Positions 56,003 to 64,000 of a stretch of DNA of 64,000 nucleotides are shown here, one piece after another. A program made the position numbers and the translations under genes. The DNA is from an uncultured Bacteroidales bacterium (GTDB lineage: Bacteria > Bacteroidota > Bacteroidia > Bacteroidales > P3), in NCBI GenBank assembly GCA_900315935.1, contig ONBB01000004.1:1-64000 (forward strand), read 5' to 3'. Position 1 is the first letter of the stretch. Each line of letters opens with the position of its first letter. Below the pieces are notes generated by a model. It made no database searches. It saw only the letters and a program-made list of their open reading frames with translations, and was not told where the DNA came from.

Positions 56003-56731
56003 ATGAAGGTCTATTCGCAAACCATTGAGGTGCCCGACTACCTGTGCGACCGCGACGACCGGCTGCACACCTGGGCGGCCATCCGCCTCTGCCAGGAGGT
56101 GTCGGAACTGCATAGCAAGGCCACCGGCATCGGATACGAAGCCATGCGCGAGCAGAACAGGATATGGATTATCTCGCGCGCGTACTATATAATATATAGA
56201 CGCGCGAAGGCATTCGAGAAGGTTATGTTAAGTACGTGGTCGCGTGGCAACGACGGCCTGTTTGCATTCCGCGACTACCGCATGGAGAGCGAGGCGGGCG
56301 AGACGCTGCTGGTGGGGACGACCTACTGGCCGCTGATTGATTTCGCCACCCACAAGCCCGTGCGCCTCAACGACACACTGGATGGATACGACTACGAAAG
56401 CCGTGCCGCCACAGCCCGCAACACGCTGGACCGCCTGCGGCTGCCCGACATGAGCCAGCCCGACGGCCGTATGGACACCACGGCGAACTATTCGATGATT
56501 GACCACGTGGGCCACGTGAACAACTCGGAATATGTAAAGCTTGTATTCGACAGCCTGATGCAGACCGGTTACAATCTGGACTGCCCATACAGCCTGGAAC
56601 TGAACTACAACCACGAAACGGCTCCCGGCGACACACTCTCAGTTTTGCGTAAACAGCAAGACGGTGCAGAATGGTTCCAAATAACGAATTCTCGTGGACT
56701 TAGCGTAACGGCCAAAGTATCAGCCCCATAA
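56003..56731 (+). CDS. Acyl-ACP thioesterase family protein
   Basis: A 242-residue double-hotdog protein of the acyl-ACP thioesterase (PF01643) family: first hotdog 'YLCDRDDRLHTWAAIRLCQEV', 'IWIISRAYYIIYRRAKAFEK', and second hotdog with 'YSMIDHVGHVNNSEYVKLVF', where the Asn/His of 'DHVGHVNN' mark the active-site helix. It would release fatty acids from ACP; in Bacteroidota its physiological role is not settled. Coupled to argS. Confidence 0.88.
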   Translation: MKVYSQTIEVPDYLCDRDDRLHTWAAIRLCQEVSELHSKATGIGYEAMREQNRIWIISRAYYIIYRRAKAFEKVMLSTWSRGNDGLFAFRDYRMESEAGETLLVGTTYWPLIDFATHKPVRLNDTLDGYDYESRAATARNTLDRLRLPDMSQPDGRMDTTANYSMIDHVGHVNNSEYVKLVFDSLMQTGYNLDCPYSLELNYNHETAPGDTLSVLRKQQDGAEWFQITNSRGLSVTAKVSAP

Positions 56732-56830
56732 ATTATTAATATCGGAGTTATGTTAAGTAGAATATTTCTGTAACATGAAATGTTCTATTCCCTGATTGGT
56801 CCATTTCGGGAAGAAAACGGCAGGTATTCT

Positions 56831-56898
56831 GTAGGGGAACTCTAGGGGATCTCTAGGGAAATACAAAGGCTCTGACCCTCTATGAGCCCATATGGGTT
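56831..56898. repeat. 11-bp-period 3'-end repeat, site 5 (reversed)
   Basis: GTAGGGGAAC, TCTAGGGGATC, TCTAGGGAAATACAAAGGC then GACCCTCTATGAGCCCATAT. Reverse orientation; lies between convergent genes. The rest of 56732-56924 shows no gene. Confidence 0.85.
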
Positions 56899-56924
56899 AC
56901 ATTGGAAAAATGTTACAGTGAGAT

Positions 56925-58805
56925 TTAAATTCTGGCGGCATCGAGTATTGCCTGGCGGTCGATGCGGCAGTCGTGTTTGAGCTGCGGGACGGATCCGTGC
57001 GTGATAAATTCGTCGGGGATGGCCAGGATGCGGATTTTGTCCACCTCCGCCGGATGTTCCTCCACAAAGTATTCCGCCACGGCCTCGCCGAAGCCGCCTA
57101 GGCGGACACCGTCCTCGACGGTGATGATGCGGCGGTAGCCGGCGGCAGCGATGTGGTCCAGCAGCTGCGTGTCGAGCGGCTTGAGGAAGCGCATGTCGTA
57201 GACGGCGGCGGAAAGGCCGGTGGCCTGCAGCTCGTTGGCAGCGGCCAGGGCATCGTTGGCGGGGTGTCCGAGAGCCAGGATGGCCACGTCGCTCCCCTGC
57301 CGCAGTTGCCGCCCCTTCCCTATTTCGATTGCCTCCAACTTGCACTGCCACTGTGCGTTGACGCTGGCACCGCGGGGATAGCGGATGACCACGGGGCCGT
57401 GGCCGGGCAGCTGGGCGGTGTACATCATGCGGCGCAACTCGTGGTCGCTGCTGGGGGCGCAGATGGTGAGACCCGGGACCGGGCGCAGCGATGCGAGGTC
57501 GAAGGCTCCGTGGTGCGTGGGGCCGTCGTCGCCCACCAGACCGGCGCGGTCGAGGCAGAGCACGACAGGCAGCCCCTGCAGGGCCACGTCGTGGATGACC
57601 TGGTCGTAGGCGCGCTGGGCGAAGGAGGAGTAGATGTTGCAGAACGGTACCATACCCTGCGCGGCCAGTCCGGCGGCGAAGGTAACGGCATGCTGCTCGG
57701 CGATGCCCACGTCGAAAACGCGTTCGGGCATCTCCTGCTGCATCATGTTGAGCGAACAGCCGGTGAGCATGGCGGGCGTGATGCCGACGATGGCGGGGTT
57801 CTGGTGGGCCAGCTCGATAATGGTGTGGCCGAAGACGTCTTGGTAGCGGAGCGGTTGCCCCTGGGTGGAGTGGGCAATCTGCTCGCCGGTGTGGGCGTCG
57901 AAGTGGCCCGGGGCGTGGTAGGCGATGGGGTTGCGTTCGGCCTGGGTGAGCCCCCTACCCTTTCGGGTAACGACATGTAGCAGCATGGGGCCGCCGAGTT
58001 CGCGCAGCCGGGTGAGGATGTCGACCATGGCGGGGATGTCGTGCCCGTCCACGGGGCCGAAGTAGCGGATGCCCAGCGCCTCGAAGAGGTTGGTGTTGCC
58101 GAGGGCGATGGTTTTTGCGGTGTGGGTGAGCCGCTGGAAGAAAGATATGGAGTGGCGGCGGATGCCGTCGCCGGTGTCGAGTTTCTGCCACACCTGCTCC
58201 TTGAGGCGGTTGTAGCGGCGCGAGGAGGTGATGCGGGTGAGGTTGTTGTTGAGGCCGCCGACGGCGCGGTCGATGGAGATGCCGTTGTCGTTGAGGATGA
58301 CCAGGATGTTGGCTTTGGAGAGCCCCACGTTGTTGAGCGCCTCGAAAGCTTGTCCGCCGGTCATGGAGCCGTCGCCGATGACGGCGATGTGGCGGCGCGA
58401 GGTGTTGCCCTGCAGGCGCGAGGCCACAGCCATGCCGAGGGCGGCGGAGATGGAGGTGGAGGAGTGGCCGGTGCCGAAGGCGTCGTACTCGCTCTCGGCC
58501 ATCTTGGGAAATCCGCTGATGCCGCCGTAGGTGCGTATGGTGGGGAACTGGTCGTAGCGGCCGGTGAGGATCTTGTGGGAGTAGGCTTGGTGCCCCACGT
58601 CCCAGATGAGGCGGTCGTCGGGCGTGTTGAAGAGGTAGTGGAGTGCCACGGTAAGCTCGACGGTGCCGAGGCTCGATGCCAGATGGCCCGGGTGGGTGGA
58701 GAGGGTCTCTATGATGTAGGAGCGCAGTTCGTCGGCCAGGGGCTGCAGCTGGGATGTAGTGAGGCGCTTGAGGTCGGCGGGCGAGTGTATGTCGGCGAGG
58801 GTCAT
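56925..58805 (-). CDS. dxs: Dxs, 1-deoxy-D-xylulose-5-phosphate synthase
   Basis: A 626-residue TPP enzyme that starts the MEP pathway from pyruvate and glyceraldehyde-3-P. Motifs: '[20 protein letters not shown]' (catalytic His region), '[15 protein letters not shown]', TPP motif '[16 protein letters not shown]', '[12 protein letters not shown]', '[17 protein letters not shown]' with the activating Glu, and '[17 protein letters not shown]'. Full length. ispG of the same pathway is 38 kb away. The start overlaps the upstream secreted-protein stop (ATGA). Confidence 0.96.
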   Translation of the reverse strand: MTLADIHSPADLKRLTTSQLQPLADELRSYIIETLSTHPGHLASSLGTVELTVALHYLFNTPDDRLIWDVGHQAYSHKILTGRYDQFPTIRTYGGISGFPKMAESEYDAFGTGHSSTSISAALGMAVASRLQGNTSRRHIAVIGDGSMTGGQAFEALNNVGLSKANILVILNDNGISIDRAVGGLNNNLTRITSSRRYNRLKEQVWQKLDTGDGIRRHSISFFQRLTHTAKTIALGNTNLFEALGIRYFGPVDGHDIPAMVDILTRLRELGGPMLLHVVTRKGRGLTQAERNPIAYHAPGHFDAHTGEQIAHSTQGQPLRYQDVFGHTIIELAHQNPAIVGITPAMLTGCSLNMMQQEMPERVFDVGIAEQHAVTFAAGLAAQGMVPFCNIYSSFAQRAYDQVIHDVALQGLPVVLCLDRAGLVGDDGPTHHGAFDLASLRPVPGLTICAPSSDHELRRMMYTAQLPGHGPVVIRYPRGASVNAQWQCKLEAIEIGKGRQLRQGSDVAILALGHPANDALAAANELQATGLSAAVYDMRFLKPLDTQLLDHIAAAGYRRIITVEDGVRLGGFGEAVAEYFVEEHPAEVDKIRILAIPDEFITHGSVPQLKHDCRIDRQAILDAARI

Positions 58806-59794
58806 TTAGTATTCTTTTGGTTGTCGAATTGGTAGTTGGGGCTGTTCTTGGGCAGGGGCTCGAACTCTTTGTTGAGCTTCTTGTCGGTCAGGCGGCCCTG
58901 GGCACCCTTGCGCTGTTCCCACTTGCCGTCGACAAAGGCGTAGGCCAGCTCGGTGCCGGAAGGCATATAATATTGGAAAAGGCCCTCCATGCCTGGCACT
59001 TGGGGCTCCACCTCGTCGAAGATGATGAGCTGTTCCTTGTGTTCGTGGACCTTCTCGACGGTGCGGTGGCGGTTGGTGCCTTTGACCTTTTCGCGCACAC
59101 GTTCAATTTCCTGCACGTATTGGGTCTCGTAGGCGAGGTGGACGGAGGCTTCGTTGGCGTATTCGAGCACGATGCGGCGCAGGTTGCGCTCGCGGCGGAA
59201 GAGCGGGCCGCCGAACTGCACCTTGCCGCCGCGGATGGTAACGGGCTCTATCACCTTGCGGTCGGTGAGATTGTCCACCCCGTTCCAGCCGAGGAGCGTA
59301 TACCATGTGCGGTCGGAGGTGGAGACCTGGATGATTTCCTGATAGACGGCGCCGAGCCAGTTGTCGGGCGTCAGCAGCGACTCTTCGCGGTTGAGCAGGT
59401 CGTCCGAGCGGTCGTGGAGTGTGGCGAATTGGTACTCCTCCTCGCGTTCGTTGTAGAATTGGACGATGCCGAAGCACTCGAATTCGCCGTTGTCGCGGAT
59501 GACGGCCCAGGTGAAGAGGCGCAGGTGTCCGTCGGGCGAGGTGAGCACAGAGACGTAACCGGGCAGCTGCCAGCGCCAGCGGTGCGAGTCGTCCTCCTGG
59601 AGGGCTTCGGCAAGGGCCTGGACGGTCTGCTCGGAGGCCAGGTAGCGCTCGTTGTCGGTGGGCGCGTTGGCCACATGCTCGATAAGTTCGGCAAGGCGCT
59701 GCTGGTGGCGACCCATAGCGGCCTTGTCCTGCGCCGAGGCGAGGAGCGCCAGCCCTAGGGCGGCAGCGAGGAGTAGGTGCTTGCGGATTAACAT
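58802..59794 (-). CDS. Secreted hypothetical protein upstream of dxs
   Basis: A 330-residue exported protein (signal MLIRKHLLLAAALGLALLASA then Q). Beta-rich mature part with notable blocks 'WRWQLPGYVSVLTSPDGHLRLF', shortened here to 'YVSVLTSPDGHLRLF', 'WYTLLGWNGVDNLTDRKVIE' and 'RIVLEYANEASVHLAYE'; ends in a Lys/Asn-rich tail. It resembles a conserved Bacteroidales periplasmic family but I cannot name it. Coupled to dxs by stop/start overlap, so co-expressed. Confidence 0.75.
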   Translation of the reverse strand: MLIRKHLLLAAALGLALLASAQDKAAMGRHQQRLAELIEHVANAPTDNERYLASEQTVQALAEALQEDDSHRWRWQLPGYVSVLTSPDGHLRLFTWAVIRDNGEFECFGIVQFYNEREEEYQFATLHDRSDDLLNREESLLTPDNWLGAVYQEIIQVSTSDRTWYTLLGWNGVDNLTDRKVIEPVTIRGGKVQFGGPLFRRERNLRRIVLEYANEASVHLAYETQYVQEIERVREKVKGTNRHRTVEKVHEHKEQLIIFDEVEPQVPGMEGLFQYYMPSGTELAYAFVDGKWEQRKGAQGRLTDKKLNKEFEPLPKNSPNYQFDNQKNTK

Positions 59795-59854
59795 ACTAGA
59801 CCACTAACGCACGCGGGTACAAAATATTGTAGTCTCCACTAAAATTTCATTTAT

Positions 59855-59886
59855 TTTGGCGGTTTGAAGAGAAAAGTGTATCTTTG
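59855..59886 (+). promoter_or_regulatory. Bacteroidota-type promoter of the LytS/LytR operon
   Basis: TTTGG at 59855-59859 and TATCTTTG at 59879-59886, spacing 24. Confidence 0.85.
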
Positions 59887-59946
59887 CAGATGGAAACGGC
59901 TAAAAGCCTGTAAGTATAAGATATTGATAATGAATACTACAAGCCC

Positions 59947-60969
59947 ATGAGCAAGACCCATCGTCGCCACTATCGGATGCCCAACGCCTTCTGGGTGGCA
60001 CTGGCGTCGTCGGCCGTGCTGTCGATTGTAATGGTAATCGGTGCCACGTCGCAGACCAACTACGAAATCGAGCCGCAGTTCAACACGCTTTACATCTGTG
60101 TGGCGAACGTGCTGATATTCATGATACTCTATCCGCTGAATTTCTGGATTTTGCGGCTGGGCATGAAGACCATGCACAAGATGCTGCTCTGCCTCGTGGC
60201 CTCATTGCTGCTGGCAGCCCTGTTCACCAATGCCAGCTACCTGGTCGAGATGGCGATCGACCCCGTAGGGCGCACCTCCAACCCGTTCATACTTAACCTG
60301 ATAGTCAACCTTTCGGCGGGACTGATATCCTTCTTTGTATCATTCCTTATCAACGACCTCACGGAACATCAGCACATGATGCTCGAAAACGAGCAGCTGC
60401 GCTCCGAAAACCTGCTGATACGCTACCAGACGCTGCAGCAGCAAGTGTCGCCGCACTTCCTCTTCAACTCGCTCAACACGCTGGACGGCCTCATCACCAC
60501 CGACCCGACATCGGCACACGCCTATGTGCAGCAGCTGGCGGCGACATTCCGCTACTCGACACGCAACCAGAACGAGGTAACGCTGGCCGACGAGCTGGAA
60601 TTCACCCAGTCGTACATATACATGATGCAGATACGCTACGGCGAGAACCTGCACATCCGGCAGGAGATAGCCCCTGCATTGCTCGAGCGCCGCCTGCCAC
60701 CCATCAGCCTCCAGCTGCTTGTCGAGAACGCCATCAAGCACAACGTCGTCTCCTCGCGCAAACCCATGACCATCACCATCCAGAGCACACCCGAGGGCCG
60801 GCTGCGCGTAACCAACCCCATCCAGCCCAAGGCCGACAGCGAACACTCCACAGGACTCGGCCTCGAAAACCTGGCCCAGCGCTACCACCTCCTCTACCAG
60901 CAAGAGATTACAATCCACAACGACAACAACACGTTCACTGTGGAAATCCCACTCATGGACGTACAATAG
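59947..60969 (+). CDS. LytS-type sensor histidine kinase (four TM, His_kinase domain)
   Basis: A 340-residue membrane kinase: four membrane segments (~14-34, 48-70, 78-98, 113-135), a short coiled coil ('HMMLENEQLRSENLLIRYQT'), the His_kinase (PF06580) phosphoacceptor His170 in 'QQVSPHFLFNSLNTLDG', and an HATPase region ('LPPISLQLLVENAIKHNVV', 'GLGLENLAQRY'). No extracellular sensor domain, so the signal may be membrane-borne. It pairs with the LytTR regulator 12 bp downstream. Confidence 0.92.
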   Translation: MSKTHRRHYRMPNAFWVALASSAVLSIVMVIGATSQTNYEIEPQFNTLYICVANVLIFMILYPLNFWILRLGMKTMHKMLLCLVASLLLAALFTNASYLVEMAIDPVGRTSNPFILNLIVNLSAGLISFFVSFLINDLTEHQHMMLENEQLRSENLLIRYQTLQQQVSPHFLFNSLNTLDGLITTDPTSAHAYVQQLAATFRYSTRNQNEVTLADELEFTQSYIYMMQIRYGENLHIRQEIAPALLERRLPPISLQLLVENAIKHNVVSSRKPMTITIQSTPEGRLRVTNPIQPKADSEHSTGLGLENLAQRYHLLYQQEITIHNDNNTFTVEIPLMDVQ

Positions 60970-60981
60970 CAAGCGACAAAA

Positions 60982-61731
60982 ATGAAGAACCTACTGATTA
61001 TCGAAGACGAACACGTAGCCGCACAGCACCTCCAGCACCTGCTCAACCAACTCCTGCCCGACGCCAGAATCGCGGCAGTGCTCGAAAGCATCGAGGAAGC
61101 TGTCGAATACCTCACCCAGCAGCCCGCGCCCGACCTCATACTGTCGGACATACACCTCGCCGACGGTCTCTCATTCCGTATCTTCGACCAGGTGCATCCC
61201 CCCTGCCCCATCATCTTCACCACCGCCTACGACCAGTACGCCCTCGAAGCCTTCAAGGTCAACTCCATCGACTACCTGCTCAAACCCATCAACCGCGACG
61301 AACTGCAACGCGCCCTCGACAAACTAGAGACCCTCCTCTCCCCCACCCACTCCCAGCTTGCAGCCCTCGGAGCCTCCATGCACCACTACCGCACACACTT
61401 CCTCGTCCCCATGCGCGACAAACTCATCCCCGTGCAGGTCGACCAAATCGCCTGCTTCTACCTCGAGGACAAAATCACACGCGCCATCATGATCGACGGA
61501 CACCACCAGACCCTCGACCGTCCGCTCGAAAGCATCATGGAGCACCTCGACCCCGCCCTCTTCTTCCGCGCCAACCGCCAGTACATCGTCTCGCACGCCG
61601 CCATCAGCGAAATCTCCGTCTGGCCAATATCCAAACTGGCACTCACACTCACCGTCGAAACACCCGACCGCATCATCATCCCCAAGGCACGCGTGGCCGA
61701 ATTCAAACAATGGTTCAGCGGCGAAGAATAG
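60982..61731 (+). CDS. LytTR-family response regulator
   Basis: A 249-residue regulator. Receiver domain with phosphoacceptor Asp56 ('LILSDIHLADG'), acidic pair 'IIEDEHVAA' and the Lys of 'DYLLKPINRDE'. C-terminal LytTR DNA-binding domain ('HYRTHFLVPMRDKLIPVQVD', 'FYLEDKITRAIMIDG', 'FFRANRQYIVSHAAI'). With the kinase upstream it forms a two-component system; targets are unknown. Confidence 0.92.
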   Translation: MKNLLIIEDEHVAAQHLQHLLNQLLPDARIAAVLESIEEAVEYLTQQPAPDLILSDIHLADGLSFRIFDQVHPPCPIIFTTAYDQYALEAFKVNSIDYLLKPINRDELQRALDKLETLLSPTHSQLAALGASMHHYRTHFLVPMRDKLIPVQVDQIACFYLEDKITRAIMIDGHHQTLDRPLESIMEHLDPALFFRANRQYIVSHAAISEISVWPISKLALTLTVETPDRIIIPKARVAEFKQWFSGEE

Positions 61732-61753
61732 TAATATTAAACCTTAAACCAAA

Positions 61754-62401
61754 ATGATCAACATAGTAATCTTCGGAGCCCCGGGCGCGGGCAAAGGCAC
61801 CCAGGCCACCCTGCTGGCCGAGAAATATGACTTCCTGCACATCTCCACCGGCGACCTCCTCCGTCAGGAAGTCAGCCTCCGGACACCCATCGGCCTCCGC
61901 GCCAAAGCCATCATGGACCGAGGCGACTTGGTGGGCGACGACATCGTAGTCCAACTCCTCCACCGCGCGCTCCAGCAACGCAGCACACACCCCGACCCCG
62001 ACTCGCAGGAAGACCCCTGGGATGTGGCGCGCAAAGGACACAGCCGCCGGCCGGAAGGCTGCATCGTCGATGGCTTTCCCCGCACAGTGCAGCAGGCGCA
62101 GACCCTCGACTTTGTCGTGCGACGCCTCAAACGCACCCTCGACCTCATCGTAGCCATCGACGTGCCCCGCGACCTCCTCATTCAACGTATCTACGAACGC
62201 GCCGCCGTCAGCGGCCGCAGCGACGACACCGAGGAGGTAATCCGCCACCGCCTCGAACTCTACGACCGGCAGACCCAGCCCGTCCTCGACTACTACCGCC
62301 TCTCCGGCCGCCTCACCACTGTAGACGGCAGCGGCGAAATATCCCAAACCAACAGCCGCATCTGTCAGGTGATCGACCAGATGCTGGCAAAGGAACACTA
62401 G
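61754..62401 (+). CDS. adk: Adenylate kinase-like protein with an internal insertion
   Basis: A 215-residue nucleoside monophosphate kinase. P-loop 'GAPGAGKGTQ' (8-17), 'FLHISTGDLLR', 'VDGFPRTVQQA' and 'YERAAVSGRSDDTEEVIRHR' with a short LID lacking the zinc domain. Bacteroidota Adk is usually ~190 residues; here about 22 polar residues ('STHPDPDSQEDPWDVARKGH') sit before the 'GCIVDGFPRT' strand, in the NMP-binding part. The stop codon lies at the start of an 11-bp-period repeat. The gene follows the regulator closely and may belong to that operon. Confidence 0.88.
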   Translation: MINIVIFGAPGAGKGTQATLLAEKYDFLHISTGDLLRQEVSLRTPIGLRAKAIMDRGDLVGDDIVVQLLHRALQQRSTHPDPDSQEDPWDVARKGHSRRPEGCIVDGFPRTVQQAQTLDFVVRRLKRTLDLIVAIDVPRDLLIQRIYERAAVSGRSDDTEEVIRHRLELYDRQTQPVLDYYRLSGRLTTVDGSGEISQTNSRICQVIDQMLAKEH

Positions 62402-62465
62402 GGGAACGGTAGGGGATCTCTAGGGGAATACAAAGGCACTGGAAGGATATGGAAGCTTATGGTAC
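62400..62465. repeat. 11-bp-period 3'-end repeat, site 6 (reversed)
   Basis: AGGGGAACGGT, AGGGGATCTCT, AGGGGAATACAAAGGC, then CTGGAAGGATATGGAAGCTT. It carries the last two bases of the adk stop (TAG). Longest version, matching site 3 in reverse complement. Confidence 0.88.
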
Positions 62466-62529
62466 GTTGTGCACGGCAGGGTGCATGAGAATGTTGTCTA
62501 TTTATCTCATTTACATTTGGTTACAAACA

Positions 62530-62566
62530 CCCCGAACCCTTCTCTGTACAGGGGAAGGGTTCGGGG
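62530..62566 (-). terminator. Hairpin terminator at a convergent junction
   Basis: CCCCGAACCCTTC (62530-62542) and GAAGGGTTCGGGG (62554-62566) form a perfect 13-bp stem with an 11-nt loop; on the minus strand it is followed by TGTTTGTAA. It lies just after the glycosyltransferase stop. Confidence 0.75.
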
Positions 62567-62584
62567 AGGATATTTCGGGGTGAG

Positions 62585-63658
62585 TTATCGGATGAAGCGG
62601 CCGCGGAGGGCGGTGAAGGTTTTGCGGCGGAGGAGGTAGTATTCCGGCAGGATGTGTCCGCGGTAGAAGGCGGAGACGGTGTGGTGGCGCAGGTGATGGC
62701 GCTTGTCGTGCAGCTGCGGAATCATGGAGCGGAAATCGCTATGGGCCTTGCCTACAGCGCGGAACTCGCCCAGATGGCCCTCGACAAGGAATTTAAGCGC
62801 CGCCACCCAGTCGAGCACCAGGCGCACGCCGATGACGCGGCGGAGACGCGAGGCCGGGAGGTTCTTGTAGAGCATGGAGAGGTTGTTGCGGAAGTTGAGG
62901 TGGGTCTTGAAGGGCGAGGACTTGGGGAGGGTGCCGCCGCCGACGTGGTAGACGGTGGAGCGGGGGCAGTAGCGCACCAGATAGCCGTGGTTCTTGGCGC
63001 GCCAGCAGAAGTCGATTTCCTCCATGTGGGCGAAGAAGTCGGGGTCGAGGCCGCCCACTTTGTGCCACACCTTGGACTTGACGAACATGGCGGCGCCCGA
63101 GGCCCAGAAAATATCGGCCTCGTCGTCGTACTGGCCGTGGTCGCGCTCGAGGGTGGTGAAAAGGCGTCCGCGGCAGAAGGGATAGCCGAAGGAGTCAATG
63201 TACCCGCCCGCGCCGCCGGCATACTCGAAGGTGTCGCGGCGGTCGTACATGAGGAGTTTGGGCTGGGCGATGGCCACGCGCCAGTCGCGCTCCATCATGG
63301 CGATGACGGGTTGAATCCAGTGGGGCGTGGGCTCGACGTCGGAGTTGAGCAGCACATAGTAGTCGGCCTCCACCTGCTGCAGGGCGCGGTTGTACCCTTC
63401 GGCGAAGCCATAGTTCTTGTCGAGCAGGATGAGCTGCAGCTGGGGGTAATGCTGCTGAAGGAAGGCAATAGAGTCGTCGGTGGAGCCGTTGTCGGCAATG
63501 ATGACGGAGGTGCTGATTTCCAGCGGTGTGGCGTTGGGCATCTGCCAGCCTGCCTCGGATGGGCTGTCCATGAGGGAGTAGCGCAGCACGGAGGGCAGGA
63601 AGCGCTCGAGCATCGAGCGTCCGTTCCAATTGAGAATTACTATGGCGACGTTAATCAT
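62585..63658 (-). CDS. Family 2 glycosyltransferase
   Basis: A 357-residue GT2 enzyme. 'NVAIVILNWNGRSMLERFLP' nucleotide-sugar start, 'VIIADNGSTDDSIAFL' (the DxD-preceding NGSTD motif), 'YYVLLNSDVEPTPHW' (DxE metal site), 'FFAHMEEIDFCWRAKNHGY' (ED acceptor motif). A C-terminal helix bundle 'FRNNLSMLYKNL' is typical of rhamnosyl-like WbbL relatives. It probably adds a sugar to a surface polysaccharide or LPS; substrate unknown. The next gene on this strand is an LpxL-like acyltransferase, consistent with a lipid A/LPS locus. Confidence 0.88.
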   Translation of the reverse strand: MINVAIVILNWNGRSMLERFLPSVLRYSLMDSPSEAGWQMPNATPLEISTSVIIADNGSTDDSIAFLQQHYPQLQLILLDKNYGFAEGYNRALQQVEADYYVLLNSDVEPTPHWIQPVIAMMERDWRVAIAQPKLLMYDRRDTFEYAGGAGGYIDSFGYPFCRGRLFTTLERDHGQYDDEADIFWASGAAMFVKSKVWHKVGGLDPDFFAHMEEIDFCWRAKNHGYLVRYCPRSTVYHVGGGTLPKSSPFKTHLNFRNNLSMLYKNLPASRLRRVIGVRLVLDWVAALKFLVEGHLGEFRAVGKAHSDFRSMIPQLHDKRHHLRHHTVSAFYRGHILPEYYLLRRKTFTALRGRFIR

Positions 63659-63670
63659 TGATAATCATTT

Positions 63671-64000
63671 TCATTTCTCTTTTTTTAATTTCCACCGCCG
63701 GTGGCTCCAGAGCCAGTACTCGGGCCGGGCGACAATCTGCCGTTCGAGGGTGCGCGCGTACTGTTCCACGATGGAGTATTGCGGCACGGACAGGGGCTCG
63801 AGGCAGAGGGGCTCGAGGCGCACCTCATAGTGAAAGCGGCGTGTCTTTTGGACCGTATAGTAGAAAACAGGAAGGTCGTACTTGCGGGCGAAGTGCTCGG
63901 CGCCGTAGAGGAAGGCCGTCTCCTGATGGAGGAAAGAGGTCCAGTGGCATTTGCGTGGATTGGAGGGCGACTGGTCAGAAAGCATCATCAGGGCGCAGGG
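63671..64000 (-). CDS. LpxL/HtrB-like lysophospholipid acyltransferase, C-terminal part
   Basis: The frame runs past the window end, so about 110 C-terminal residues are seen. 'MMLSDQSPSNPRKCHWTSFL' (the family's 'DQ.P' motif), 'YDLPVFYYTVQKTRRFHYEV', 'IVEQYARTLERQIVARPEYWLWSHRRWK' (quoted in part: 'RPEYWLWSHRRWK') are the LpxL/LpxM signature of lipid A late acyltransferases. The catalytic HxxxxD lies outside. The C-terminus is standard. Confidence 0.88.
   Translation of the reverse strand, partial: PCALMMLSDQSPSNPRKCHWTSFLHQETAFLYGAEHFARKYDLPVFYYTVQKTRRFHYEVRLEPLCLEPLSVPQYSIVEQYARTLERQIVARPEYWLWSHRRWKLKKEK

Overview
The window is chromosomal DNA of a member of the Bacteroidota, most likely an uncultivated high-GC Bacteroidales. 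The support is the repeated Bacteroidota promoter pattern (TTTGG, then TAnnTTTG starting 24 nt downstream, ahead of several genes), a tRNA-Glu with a G1:U72 pair and A73, CHU_C-type and T9SS-like C-terminal domains on secreted proteins, and DUF6266, PorT-like and LytS/LytTR families. I cannot name a genus.

Layout. 1-6.3 kb: the pheT 3' end, a palindromic array, a lipoprotein, a hypothetical-rluB-DUF2156-GNAT operon, then a lipoprotein, an RsmI-like methylase and a DUF6266 gene on the minus strand. 6.5-21.1 kb: htrA and a MATE transporter, a small acidic protein, sufB, a SpoU methyltransferase with a transposase domain inside it, a redox protein, a secreted protein, an HD hydrolase, mpl, ispG and a pair of membrane regulators. 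21.2-24.9 kb (minus): nrdG-nrdD behind a cobalamin riboswitch, and a PIN-type toxin-antitoxin pair. 24.9-33 kb: a large surface protein, tcdA, a cation efflux protein, gcvH, rho and a threonine aldolase. 33.2-44.4 kb: tRNA-Glu, truA, prmA, a four-helix-bundle gene, topB, corA, an ABC-F ATPase, a PPi-type phosphofructokinase, an EnvC-like protein and lpxH. 44.5-54.1 kb (minus): an OmpH-like lipoprotein, gltX, a PorT-like barrel, DPP4, priA, a T9SS-like cargo and DUF2442. 54.2-64 kb: argS, an acyl-ACP thioesterase, dxs, a secreted protein, a LytS/LytR pair, adk, a GT2 glycosyltransferase and the end of an LpxL-like acyltransferase.

Most genes are housekeeping. The unusual layer is repetitive DNA that has entered, or supplies the ends of, core genes without breaking reading frames. 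(a) A REP-like palindrome, read as TQASRLHAA, lies inside mpl and flanks a complete RAYT-type Y1 transposase domain inserted in frame in a SpoU methyltransferase. (b) An inverted-repeat element with 8-bp-period arms encodes near-identical peptides inside two unrelated proteins, Mpl and an ABC-F ATPase; similar insertions occur in TruA and, as a simple palindrome, in IspG. (c) 7-bp-period arrays supply stop or start codons at the truA/prmA/topB junctions and frame a four-helix-bundle gene with perfect 32-bp inverted repeats. (d) An 11-bp-period array recurs at six gene 3' ends. (e) A roughly 120-bp element recurs four times, each directly upstream of a promoter and in the same orientation as the downstream gene. 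Together these resemble a set of frame-tolerated mobile micro-elements, comparable to Rickettsia palindromic elements, with RAYT and possibly the four-helix protein as their protein partners. The other strong regulatory finding is B12-riboswitch control of an oxygen-sensitive, B12-independent ribonucleotide reductase.
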